Below, piece by piece: positions 40,618-48,594 of a stretch of DNA of 64,000 nt (position 1 is the stretch's first letter; each line of letters begins with the position of its first letter). The notes beneath the pieces were generated by a model. The model made no database searches. It had not been told where the DNA came from and was given only the letters and a program-made list of their open reading frames with translations. The position numbers and the translations under genes were made by a program. Origin of the DNA: Caldilinea sp. CFX5 (GTDB lineage Bacteria > Chloroflexota > Anaerolineae > Caldilineales > Caldilineaceae); NCBI GenBank assembly GCA_021405325.1, contig QWII01000016.1, positions 1 to 64,000 of the forward strand, read 5' to 3'.

Positions 40618-41490
40618 ATGCGTGGGGAATCCCAAAATCACCCCAGTAACTGGGGCCGTTGGGGCGCAACCGATGAACAGGGCGCGCTCAATTTGTTGAC
40701 GCCGGAGATTGTCAAACAGGCTGCCGGTCTGGTCAAAAGAGGCAAAGTTTACTCGCTCTCCATGCCGTTGGAAGCGGAAGGACCGCAATGGCCGCAACGT
40801 CACAAAACCTGGCGCGTCACCACCTACAATAACCCACCCAACGCCCGTGGCGGCGCCGACGATGTTGTGACCATGCACTCCCACTCCGGCACCCACATGG
40901 ACGCGCTCTGCCATGTTTGGTATGACGACCAACTCTACAACGGCTATCGCGCCTCCGACCATGTCAGCAGCAGCGGCTCGACGCGCAATGGCATTCAGAA
41001 TGTCCCGTTTATTGTGGGGCGCGGCGTGTTGCTCGATATTGCCGGCTGGAAAGGCGTTGAGCATCTGGCGCTGGGCGAAGCAATCACCCCGGCGGATCTC
41101 GATGGCTGTGCCGCGGCGCAAGGGGTGACGATCCGACCGGGCGACCTGCTCATCACCCGCACTGGCTGGATCAACGTCTTTGCCAAAGATCGGGCGCTCT
41201 TCAATCGCGGCGAACCGGGCATCGACGGATCAACCATCCCCTGGCTAAAAGCCCATGACGTGGCCGCCATCTGTGCCGACAACCACGCCGTCGAAGCCTT
41301 TGATACCATGCCCCCCGAACGCCTGCCCATTCACTCAGCGGCGATTCGCGACCTGGGTCTCTATCTGGTCGAATATCTCAACCTGGAAGAACTAGCCGCC
41401 GATAAGGTTTATGAATGCCTGCTGGTTATCGCCCCGCTGCAAATGACCGGCGCCGTCGGCAGCCCGGTCAACCCGATTGCCATTGCGTAA
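40618..41490 (+). CDS. Cyclase-family protein (kynurenine formamidase-like hydrolase)
   Basis: A 290-residue metal-dependent hydrolase of the cyclase family (PF04199). The signature HSHSGTHMDALCHVWYDDQLYN provides the zinc or manganese ligands, here as HSHSGTHMDALCH. The later FIVGRGVLLDIAGWKG and DLLITRTGW segments also fit. ACAAGGAGAAC precedes the ATG. Family members hydrolyse N-formylkynurenine, isatin or other lactams. Trp-pathway genes are absent here, so the substrate is unknown. Hairpins flank it on both sides (40464-40517 and 41492-41576). Confidence 0.9.
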   Translation: MRGESQNHPSNWGRWGATDEQGALNLLTPEIVKQAAGLVKRGKVYSLSMPLEAEGPQWPQRHKTWRVTTYNNPPNARGGADDVVTMHSHSGTHMDALCHVWYDDQLYNGYRASDHVSSSGSTRNGIQNVPFIVGRGVLLDIAGWKGVEHLALGEAITPADLDGCAAAQGVTIRPGDLLITRTGWINVFAKDRALFNRGEPGIDGSTIPWLKAHDVAAICADNHAVEAFDTMPPERLPIHSAAIRDLGLYLVEYLNLEELAADKVYECLLVIAPLQMTGAVGSPVNPIAIA

Positions 41491-41491
41491 G

Positions 41492-41576
41492 ATAGAACGC
41501 GGATTGGGCGGATCTAGCGGATTTTTACGGATCATATCCGCATAAATCCGCTAGATCCGTCCAATCCGCGTTCTAT
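41492..41576. repeat. Hairpin, 33-nt arms, between convergent genes
   Basis: Arms 41492-41524 and 41544-41576 pair at 32 of 33 positions and contain GCGGAT/GATCTAGCGGAT repeats. The 19-nt loop holds a small palindrome. It starts after the cyclase stop and ends 5 nt from the stop of the convergent ceramidase-like gene, so it could serve both transcripts. Confidence 0.93.
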
Positions 41577-41581
41577 GTTTC

Positions 41582-42865
41582 TTACCGTGTTTGTTGCTGT
41601 AACACCGGTTCAATCGCAGCGCGCACACGCGGCTGGAACTGTTTACTGATATTCAATGACACGGCCCAATGCGGTTCATACCCACCTTCGGGGAAAGCGC
41701 CCGGTTCCGGCAGATAGGCCAGCCAGCCGTTGGCATAGCTGACCAGCGCCGGCGTTTTATAGCCCAACGCGCGCAGATGCTCTTTCAACTTCCACGCCGT
41801 CTCGCCAAAAACTTCGCCCGGTTCCCCCACCAGCACCAAATCGCCCACCTTCAGCACCTGGATTTCCGCCGGAATGTTGTTCTCATCCAGAATATCGGCC
41901 AGATCGGTCATCAGCGGCGGCTTGACGCGATTGGGATGTTCACCCGGCTCAGCGGCGGCGTTGACGATCACCTGTTCGGCCCAACAGGGGCTGATCGACG
42001 CACTGGTCTTGATGGTTTTGACGGTATGCACCACCTCGGCGGCGTAAGCTTCGCCCAGCTCGGCCACTTCGGCAAAGGTGCCGCCACCCCGGTCGCCGAT
42101 GCTCCAGCGGTTGGGATCAGTGCGGTCGCCATAGTAGGCGCTCACGTCGCCAATCGCCAACACGGGATGACCACTGCGCAACCGTTCCCGTACCCCTGAA
42201 ACCAGCGGGTTAACATCACCGGCCCCGCCTTGGGTAAAGAGACAGGTGATATTGCCGCCCAATGTTTCTTCAAGTTTGCTCATCGCATAGCCCGGCCAGT
42301 CGCCGCTCACCTGATAGTTGTCATAGCCCAGCACCACCGAGTGACAGGCAAAGTTCGACCAGACGCCCAACAGGTTACCATTGGCATCATCGACGCGCAA
42401 GATCGCAATGCCGGGGTCTACGGGGCGATCGAGCCAACGCCGGTTGATCGAATAGCCATACAAGAAGCTGTAGCCCGTGCCAAGGCGCGCCGGTTGACGG
42501 GCTTGGTAGGCGTTGACAACGGCGTCAGCGATGATTTCGATCAGCGGGCGATCCCAGTTGCCGCTCTCCCGGTCGCGTGGGCCAGCGTGGGTGTGGGTCG
42601 TCGCCACCATGACATGCGCTGGTGGAATGCCCAGCCGTTGTTCGATGATCTGGCGGATGTCGCGCACCGTGTTGATGTTGAGGTAACACATCTCCACCGA
42701 CACTAGCGCCCAGCAACCGTCATCGGTTTCCACCACCAGCGCCTTGGCCGACAGGCGGTCATGGACGCCGGTTGCGCCGCCGGGGCGATTGCCATAGCCA
42801 ACCAGCGCAAAGCCCAGGTGAGGGGTAATGTCAGAACGGCCAAAACCGGCCAGTAATTTCGTCAT
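41582..42865 (-). CDS. Neutral/alkaline ceramidase N-terminal-domain-like protein
   Basis: A 427-residue protein with the metal-binding motifs of neutral/alkaline non-lysosomal ceramidase: ATTHTHAGP near residue 88, NFACHSVVLG near 170 and SGDWPGYAMSKLEE. A GGAGDVNP segment follows, which is also conserved. It lacks a signal peptide and the C-terminal immunoglobulin-like domain of full ceramidases (about 650 residues), so it is the shorter single-domain type common in Chloroflexota and Planctomycetes. An amidase role is likely, not necessarily on ceramides. AGGAGCC precedes the ATG. The DegT-type gene lies 11 nt upstream on the same strand. Confidence 0.85.
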   Translation of the reverse strand: MTKLLAGFGRSDITPHLGFALVGYGNRPGGATGVHDRLSAKALVVETDDGCWALVSVEMCYLNINTVRDIRQIIEQRLGIPPAHVMVATTHTHAGPRDRESGNWDRPLIEIIADAVVNAYQARQPARLGTGYSFLYGYSINRRWLDRPVDPGIAILRVDDANGNLLGVWSNFACHSVVLGYDNYQVSGDWPGYAMSKLEETLGGNITCLFTQGGAGDVNPLVSGVRERLRSGHPVLAIGDVSAYYGDRTDPNRWSIGDRGGGTFAEVAELGEAYAAEVVHTVKTIKTSASISPCWAEQVIVNAAAEPGEHPNRVKPPLMTDLADILDENNIPAEIQVLKVGDLVLVGEPGEVFGETAWKLKEHLRALGYKTPALVSYANGWLAYLPEPGAFPEGGYEPHWAVSLNISKQFQPRVRAAIEPVLQQQTR

Positions 42866-42876
42866 ATATTGGCTCC

Positions 42877-44178
42877 TTATGCTCTTGCCCCATAATGGGT
42901 GTTGGTTTTGATCGGGTCGGGGCCTTGTTCGGTTAAAGCCCAGGCGGCTAACTCGGCCCGCGCTTCATATAGTTTTTGAACGCCAGCGACAACCGCCTGC
43001 ATCGCCTCCGGCCCGGCCAACAGGTGCGGATGACTAAAGAGAACCGATTCCTGACTAAAGGCGCGCTCGGCCACCGGCGTATCAAAACGGGCTGGGTTGA
43101 TGGCTTGCCAATACTCGTCATTGAGATGATGTCGTCGCTTGGTTTGCGGCTGGTAGAGCGGCGAGTGGGGCAACGGGTCGTAGATGCCGCCCACTTTGGT
43201 GTTGAGTTCGGCAGCCAGTGCTTTGCGGAAGGCCGTCACCGGCACTTCGTCAAAGGCTTCGGGGTCATAGCGCACGACATAGCCATACATCCCCTGCCGC
43301 GTCACCTGGGGGCGGCGCACCAGCGGTTGGATGCCGGGGATCTGGGCCAGTTGTTCATTGAGAAAAGCGAGATTGGCTTCCCGCGTCGCCAACTGTTGGG
43401 GAAAGCGTTCGAGTTGGGCATAGAGGATGGCGGCCTGCCAGTCGCTCATGCGGTAGTTGCCGCTCTGCACCGCTTCAAAGGTCGCCGGATCGGCCTGCGG
43501 ACGCATCCGTCCACAATTGCGCAGCGAGTAGAGCCGTTCATAGAGGCGGTCGCTGTTGGTCATGACAAAACCGCCTTCGCCCGCGTTCAGACTCTTGGAA
43601 CTCTGGAAGCTAAAGCAACCAATATCACCCAGCGAACCAACCCCGCGCCCCCGCCATTGGGAACCGTGGTTATGGGCGCAATCCTCAATCACATGCAAAT
43701 TGTGCCGCTGCGCCAGGTCAAGAATGCGATCCATGTCGGCCAGGCTGTTAAAGAGATGAACGGGAATGATGGCCCGTGTGCGTGGGGTGATCGCTGCTTC
43801 CGCTTTGTCGGGGTCAAGACAATAGGTCTCCGCCTCAATATCGACCAAAATCGGGGTGGCGTTGACATCCAAACAAGCAGCAGCGGTGGCCTGCCAGGTG
43901 TTGGCCGGCACAATCACCTCGTCGCCATAGCCGATGTCGAGCGCTTCCAGGGCCAGTTGCAAGGCAATCGTGCCATTGGCGACGTTGAGACCGTAGCGAA
44001 CCGTGTGTAGCTTGCAAAATGCCTCCTGAAAGCGCGCCTCCACCGGCCCGTCATAGGCCCAGTGGCCGCTCTCCAACACTTCACGCAACAGAGCCAACTC
44101 GCGTTCGCCATAGATCGGCCATTTCGGCCAGGCAGCAGACCAAACCGGCGTAGCCCCAGTGACGGCCAAACGACTCAT
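42877..44178 (-). CDS. DegT/DnrJ/EryC1/StrS-family aminotransferase
   Basis: A 433-residue PLP enzyme of the sugar-aminotransferase family. ATG 44178 has AAGGAGGGG upstream. The PLP lysine is K195 in SFQSSKSLNAGEGG, and the PLP-contacting Asp is in VIEDCAHNHGS. These enzymes transaminate keto-sugars in amino-sugar and antibiotic-sugar synthesis; related AHBA synthase-like members make aromatic amines. It is probably co-transcribed with the ceramidase-like gene. No nucleotide-sugar dehydratase is nearby, which is unusual if it makes a dTDP-amino sugar. Confidence 0.92.
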   Translation of the reverse strand: MSRLAVTGATPVWSAAWPKWPIYGERELALLREVLESGHWAYDGPVEARFQEAFCKLHTVRYGLNVANGTIALQLALEALDIGYGDEVIVPANTWQATAAACLDVNATPILVDIEAETYCLDPDKAEAAITPRTRAIIPVHLFNSLADMDRILDLAQRHNLHVIEDCAHNHGSQWRGRGVGSLGDIGCFSFQSSKSLNAGEGGFVMTNSDRLYERLYSLRNCGRMRPQADPATFEAVQSGNYRMSDWQAAILYAQLERFPQQLATREANLAFLNEQLAQIPGIQPLVRRPQVTRQGMYGYVVRYDPEAFDEVPVTAFRKALAAELNTKVGGIYDPLPHSPLYQPQTKRRHHLNDEYWQAINPARFDTPVAERAFSQESVLFSHPHLLAGPEAMQAVVAGVQKLYEARAELAAWALTEQGPDPIKTNTHYGARA

Positions 44179-44297
44179 GCTCCCCTCCTTCTGTTTGTTT
44201 CCTGGTTGCCCGTGTTTGCAGTATAGCATTCAGCCTTCTCGGCGGTCAACCAAGTTTTTTGGGTGCAGTGGTCTCATGAGAATCGGTAGGCGCATGT

Positions 44298-44326
44298 TTT
44301 ACCTCTGTGAATAGTAGTGTTACAAT
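44298..44326 (+). promoter_or_regulatory. Candidate promoter of the AbrB/PIN operon
   Basis: TTTACC (44298-44303) and TACAAT (44321-44326) are separated by 17 nt, about 60 nt upstream of the start at 44385. Confidence 0.5.
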
Positions 44327-44384
44327 GACGGGTATAGGAACTACGGTTTCTCCCTAGCCGTGAAGGAGCGAAAGCGAGGGCTAC

Positions 44385-44780
44385 ATGATTGCATTTCAAT
44401 TTCCAACACAGATAACAACCAATGGAGATTTAGCGATTCCATCGCAATATCGCCAGTCGATTCCAGCAGGGAGCCAGTTACAAATTGTATTATTGGTAGA
44501 AGCGCCAACAGAACAAGCCCAGGAAACGGTTGATGAGACCAATTCTTTAGAAGAATATACAGCGTTTCTGCGCAGTCGACCGTTGCCGGCTTCGCTGATC
44601 ACACCGTCAAGTGGTCTACTAAGGGAACATTTAGCAAACCCACAGCAGGATCCCGATCCGAACTTCAGCGAACGTGCTTGGAATCAGCAATGGGATAAAA
44701 TCGAAGCAGAAATGAATGCTGACGAAGAAATTGATGAACAAATGCGCTTGGACGCACTACGTCGAGATTTGGGGCAATGA
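44385..44780 (+). CDS. Putative antitoxin with AbrB/SpoVT-like N-terminus
   Basis: A 131-residue acidic protein. Residues 1-40 (FQFPTQITTNGDLAIPSQYR, then IPAGSQLQIVLLV) fit the swapped-hairpin AbrB/MazE DNA-binding fold. The rest is polar and probably disordered, with an acidic C-terminal helix (EMNADEEIDEQMRLDALRRD) suitable for toxin binding. It overlaps the PIN toxin gene by 4 nt (ATGA), which strongly supports an antitoxin role. GAGGG lies 4 nt before the ATG. It is AT-richer than its neighbours. Confidence 0.75.
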   Translation: MIAFQFPTQITTNGDLAIPSQYRQSIPAGSQLQIVLLVEAPTEQAQETVDETNSLEEYTAFLRSRPLPASLITPSSGLLREHLANPQQDPDPNFSERAWNQQWDKIEAEMNADEEIDEQMRLDALRRDLGQ

Positions 44781-45184
44781 CACGTTATCTTTTAGACACG
44801 AATCATCTATCTCCACTGATAACGCCCGGCCACTCTTTGCGTGAGCGCGTACAACGCCAATTTGCGTCAGGTGATACATTTGCGATTCCTACCCCAGCGT
44901 TAAGCGAATTCCTCTTTGGTATTGGTGGTTTACCGCGAGCGCAGCAGAATCGACAAGCATGGCAACACATTCGGCCTGATTTTGAGTTTATTGATATTAA
45001 CGCAGAATTGGCGGAAGAAGCTGCCAACCTGCGACTGATTTTGCAAAAACGTGGTTGGCAACTCAAACTCTTTGACGCGCTAATTGCCGTTGTCGCTTTG
45101 CGTGGTAATTTTGTGCTGCTGACTACCGATAAAGACTTTCATGGCATTGATGGGCTACGTCATGAAAACTGGCGAGCGGCCTAG
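44777..45184 (+). CDS. PIN-domain toxin, VapC family
   Basis: A 135-residue PIN-domain ribonuclease with probable metal ligands D7 (RYLLDTNHLSPL), E44 (ALSEFLFG), D100 (LKLFDALIA) and D118/D120 (LTTDKDF). The TTDKDF motif is typical of VapC toxins such as those that cut tRNA or rRNA. It overlaps its antitoxin gene by 4 nt. This is the second PIN toxin in the window, and it belongs to a different subgroup from the one at 22.5 kb. Confidence 0.92.
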   Translation: MTRYLLDTNHLSPLITPGHSLRERVQRQFASGDTFAIPTPALSEFLFGIGGLPRAQQNRQAWQHIRPDFEFIDINAELAEEAANLRLILQKRGWQLKLFDALIAVVALRGNFVLLTTDKDFHGIDGLRHENWRAA

Positions 45185-45190
45185 CACTAT

Positions 45191-45209
45191 CTTGTATACA
45201 TTCTACCAT
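45191..45209. promoter_or_regulatory. Weak GntR-type operator candidate
   Basis: CTTGTATA-CAT-TCTACCAT matches 12 of 16 arm positions of the 8-3-8 operator at 27986-28004. It lies 44 nt upstream of the class III aminotransferase start. It is the weakest of the set. Confidence 0.3.
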
Positions 45210-45252
45210 AGATGACAAATGTGTTTGTTGTTCCACCGAAAGAGAGTTAGGC

Positions 45253-46569
45253 ATGTCTACATTAACTGAAAGTGCGCTGGCTCAAGCTTATGCCGAGTAC
45301 ACTGCCCATAACCCCCGCAGTCTAGCCCGCCACCAGGCGGCGACCGAGGTAATGCCGGGCGGCAATACACGCACGGTGCTTTACAGTGCGCCCTTTCCCC
45401 TGGGCATTGCCCGCGCCGAAGGTTGTTATCTCCTGGATCTGGACGGGCATCGCTATGTAGACTTTCTGGGCGAATACACGGCCGGCATTTACGGCCACTC
45501 CCACCCCGTCATTCGGGCGGCGCTTGACCGGGCGCTGGATGACGGCATCAACTTTGGCGGCCACAATGTCATGGAGGTGCGACTGGCGCAGGCGGTCTGT
45601 CAGCGCTTCCCGTCGATTGAACTGGTGCGCTTTACCAACTCCGGCACCGAGGCCAATCTCATGGCGTTGACCGCGGCGCGCGTCTTTACCAAGCGTGAGA
45701 AGATCATGGTCTTTGCCGGCGGTTATCATGGCGGCGTTCTCTACTTTAGCGGCGGGACGAGCAGCCCGGTCAACGCCCCCTATGATTTTGTGCTTGCGCC
45801 TTATAATGATCTGGCCGGCACGGCGGCGCTGATCGAGCAACATGGTGCTGATCTGGCCGCCATTATCCTCGAACCGATGTTGGGTGGCGGTGGCTGCATT
45901 CCGGCGGAGCGAGAGTTCCTTGCCATGCTACGTCGCGAAACAACCCGTCACGGCGCGATCCTCATCTTTGACGAAGTGATGACTTCGCGTCTTTCCCCCG
46001 GCGGTCTACAAGCGGTGCATGGCATCCTGCCCGACATGACTACGCTGGGCAAGTATATTGGCGGCGGCATGTCCTTTGGCGCGTTTGGCGGGCGCGCCGA
46101 TCTCATGGCCCAGTTTGACCCCAGCCGGCCCGATGGGTTGCCCCACGCCGGCACCTTTAACAACAATGTGCTGACCATGAGCGCCGGCCTGGCCGGCATC
46201 ACCGAGGTCTATACGCCGGAAGCGGCGGTGGCCCTGAATGCACGGGGCGATGCGCTGCGCACGCGTCTCAACGACCTCTGTCGCCGCCATGAAGTGCCGA
46301 TGCAATTTACCGGCATCGGCTCCATGATGAATGTCCACATGACCGACGCCCCGCTGCGGTCGCCGGCGGATGCGGCCAAAGGCGATCAGCAATTACGCGA
46401 ACTTTTCTTCTTCGACCTGCTCAACGCGGGTGTTTGGGTGGCGCGGCGGGGGATGATCAACCTCAGCTTGCCAATTGGCGATAGTGAATGTGACGTGCTG
46501 GTCAATGCCGTCGCCGGCTTTATTCAGGAACGATTGCCCTTATTGGAAAGCAGCGCAAGTAACGGATAA
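45253..46569 (+). CDS. Class III aminotransferase, glutamate-1-semialdehyde aminomutase-like
   Basis: A 438-residue PLP enzyme. The catalytic lysine is K267 in TLGKYIGGGMSFGAFGG, the PLP Asp is D240 in LIFDEVMTSR, and the phosphate-binding NSGTEANLMA and FAGGYHGG segments are clear. It resembles HemL but is unlikely to be the tetrapyrrole enzyme, because Chloroflexota often carry several HemL-like aminotransferases that act on other amino acids or acyclic amines, and no hem gene is nearby. AGAGAG lies upstream of the ATG. A weak operator-like site is at 45191-45209. Confidence 0.88.
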   Translation: MSTLTESALAQAYAEYTAHNPRSLARHQAATEVMPGGNTRTVLYSAPFPLGIARAEGCYLLDLDGHRYVDFLGEYTAGIYGHSHPVIRAALDRALDDGINFGGHNVMEVRLAQAVCQRFPSIELVRFTNSGTEANLMALTAARVFTKREKIMVFAGGYHGGVLYFSGGTSSPVNAPYDFVLAPYNDLAGTAALIEQHGADLAAIILEPMLGGGGCIPAEREFLAMLRRETTRHGAILIFDEVMTSRLSPGGLQAVHGILPDMTTLGKYIGGGMSFGAFGGRADLMAQFDPSRPDGLPHAGTFNNNVLTMSAGLAGITEVYTPEAAVALNARGDALRTRLNDLCRRHEVPMQFTGIGSMMNVHMTDAPLRSPADAAKGDQQLRELFFFDLLNAGVWVARRGMINLSLPIGDSECDVLVNAVAGFIQERLPLLESSASNG

Positions 46570-46596
46570 ACACCCGAACTCGCAAAGTTACTTGGG

Positions 46597-47156
46597 TTAC
46601 TCAATCAACTTGCTGATCAATCGGTCAAAATGGCGCGAGGCGTGCCGTACCTTTGCAGGATCGATGAGCTTCAACAATTCAGCCGCATGGTGGATCTTGT
46701 GATATTGACCTTTGGCGGTTAGTTTTGTGGCCGCAACCAGGGACAATTCTAGCTGTGTTTTCCCAATCTCTTCAACGTTTTGATTACGGGAAAGCGCATT
46801 GACATTGAACGCCTTGCCATAATAGTGCTGAAGCGCCTGCTTATCAGCGAGAAACCATGCCTCCATTGTCTGCACCATGAGGTGGCATTGATCGTCTGCG
46901 GCGGCTGGCGGTCGTTGCCAGTGATCACGTTGATAGAGATGACGCCAAGGGGTATCCATTTCATCGACCGCGGCTTCGGCATCAACCAAGAGGAGATTCA
47001 AGGCTGTGGGATGACCTTTGAGGGCTGTCTTAAAATGATCGAATGCTTGATCGCGGCCACCGCATTTCTGAAGAACTGGGCAAAGCCAATGCGCAGCAAC
47101 CGCTTGCCATCGGCTTGATCGCCGCCACCTTCGACATAGATGCGTATCTCCCTCAC
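46597..47156 (-). pseudogene. Frameshifted DUF4276 (TOPRIM-like) partner of the AAA ATPase
   Basis: The N-terminal part, from GTG 47156, is in one frame (VREIRIYVEGGGDQADGKRL, then LRIGFAQFF). The remainder is in another frame and starts KCGGRDQAFDHFKTALKGHP, followed by LLLVDAEAAVD and HLMVQTMEAWFLADKQAL. Both parts are typical of DUF4276. The frame switch lies near 47060-47072, and from memory of the family about 15 residues are also missing there, so a small deletion is more likely than a sequencing slip. VEGGGD and VDAE resemble the Glu and Asp motifs of TOPRIM nucleases. The GTG start overlaps the ATPase stop by 4 nt (GTGA), which shows the two were once translationally coupled. Confidence 0.72.
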
Positions 47157-48376
47157 CACCGGTTGCCCCCAATTTCGCCCATGCGCCATAAGTCACCGAG
47201 TGTGTACTTGGCAAGCCAATCTTTGAGCCGTTCTGCATCAAGCCGTTGGATTTGGCTCCCCTCATCGGTGCGCTCGCAGACCAAGACTGTTTCTGGCGAA
47301 GTCAAACTGGAAATTAACGCATCCGAGTGAGTAGTTACCAGCAATTGGCAGCGGGTAGCGGCATCGTTCAACAGGTTGGCTAGATAGGGCATGAGATCAG
47401 GGTGCAACCCTAGCTCCGGTTCTTCAATGCAGATAAACGGCGGTGGTTTGGGATGGCGAAGCAGCGCCAACAGACAGAGAAAACGCAAGGTGCCATCGGA
47501 AAGCCGCGTGGCTGGGATCGTAATTTGTTCTTTCTCTTGTAGGAATAACTGTACCGTACCGCCTTCAATCTTCACATGTAGGTCGGTAATCTCATCATAT
47601 AACTGTTGCAGGTCTCTCACCAGTTTTGTGCGGAAGCCTTGGGCAATCAAATTATTCAAGATCAGCGCGAGGTTACTTTCGTCGGTGCGCGTCGTCAGAA
47701 AGTCGTTGGGCAGCGCCGCCGATTGGGGCCGCCGTAAGGGGCCGCGCGGGCTGACATCCCAGTCACCATACAGATGAATACCGGCAAAGGTTTGGGCAAT
47801 GGTGGTAAGCTCTGGATAGATTTCGCGGTCAGTTCGTTGTGACAAGATCGATTGTTCCGGGCTAATGTCTTCCCGCCGCAGCCGTCGCTGGCGATAATCG
47901 CCATATTCAGCCGGGCGTGCTTGGCTTGCGGGGGGAGCATCCAGGCTCTTGATGTTCAAGACAGGGTTGCCCCGTTGATAGCGATAGAAGAAATAAACAT
48001 CCGCTTCGTTGTCAAGGGGCCGCTCGTTCTCAATGTATTCATCAATCACGGTGATCCGTGAGCCAACATCGGTGAATTCAATGCCATATCGCAAGGGAAG
48101 CGGGAACTGTAGATAGGCAAGAATTGCTTCTAACTTGGCCGGCCGCGTTTGTTGACCGTCTTTGTACAGCCATTCACCGATCCCGCCCCCTTCGCGAATG
48201 GGGACAGTGAAATCATTGGGTGTAGCTTGTAAAAGCCGAAAGGCTTCAATGAGATTCGATTTACCCGCGCCATTGGGGCCGATCAATACGTTCAACGGTG
48301 TTAAAGGCACAACGGCCTGCTGGTAGGATAAAAAGTTTTTGACTGTCAGTTGTGTAACAAAAGTTTGGTTCACCAT
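47153..48376 (-). CDS. RecF/OLD-like AAA ATPase
   Basis: A 407-residue ABC-type/SMC-like ATPase. Walker A is GPNGAGKSN near residues 33-41, preceded by LTVKNFLSYQQ, the typical entry strand. The signature-like segment is TRLSDGTLRFLCLLALL. Walker B is FICIEEPELGLHPDL, and the sensor His is in LVTTHSDALI. Proteins of this AAA_21 type often pair with a TOPRIM or nuclease partner in anti-phage systems (OLD, Gabija, PARIS). Here the partner is the broken DUF4276 gene just downstream. Whether the ATPase alone still has a role cannot be told. Confidence 0.9.
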   Translation of the reverse strand: MVNQTFVTQLTVKNFLSYQQAVVPLTPLNVLIGPNGAGKSNLIEAFRLLQATPNDFTVPIREGGGIGEWLYKDGQQTRPAKLEAILAYLQFPLPLRYGIEFTDVGSRITVIDEYIENERPLDNEADVYFFYRYQRGNPVLNIKSLDAPPASQARPAEYGDYRQRRLRREDISPEQSILSQRTDREIYPELTTIAQTFAGIHLYGDWDVSPRGPLRRPQSAALPNDFLTTRTDESNLALILNNLIAQGFRTKLVRDLQQLYDEITDLHVKIEGGTVQLFLQEKEQITIPATRLSDGTLRFLCLLALLRHPKPPPFICIEEPELGLHPDLMPYLANLLNDAATRCQLLVTTHSDALISSLTSPETVLVCERTDEGSQIQRLDAERLKDWLAKYTLGDLWRMGEIGGNRW

Positions 48377-48594
48377 TGTGAATCCTTCCCGCGGATTCGC
48401 AAACTATCACCCCGACCGCTGTGAAAGATCAAGCACGGCAAAGTGATTATCGCATCAACCACCTCGCCAAATTTTTTGTTCAGCTATTGTAGCATGGGCA
48501 ACGATCATCACCCCATTCCACAGCAACATGTTGGTCAATAAAGCTGTTCCGATTGGGCAATTCGTTCTGCGTCCGAAGACCGGCGGAATGAGCA

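Noticed and set aside
42976..44010. Plus-strand open frame of about 344 codons
   Set aside because: It lies antisense to the DegT-family aminotransferase gene, whose PLP motifs are intact.
46597..47265. Intact DUF4276 gene of 222 codons
   Set aside because: The first 65 or so residues of that frame are not DUF4276-like; the true N-terminus is in another frame, so the gene is broken.
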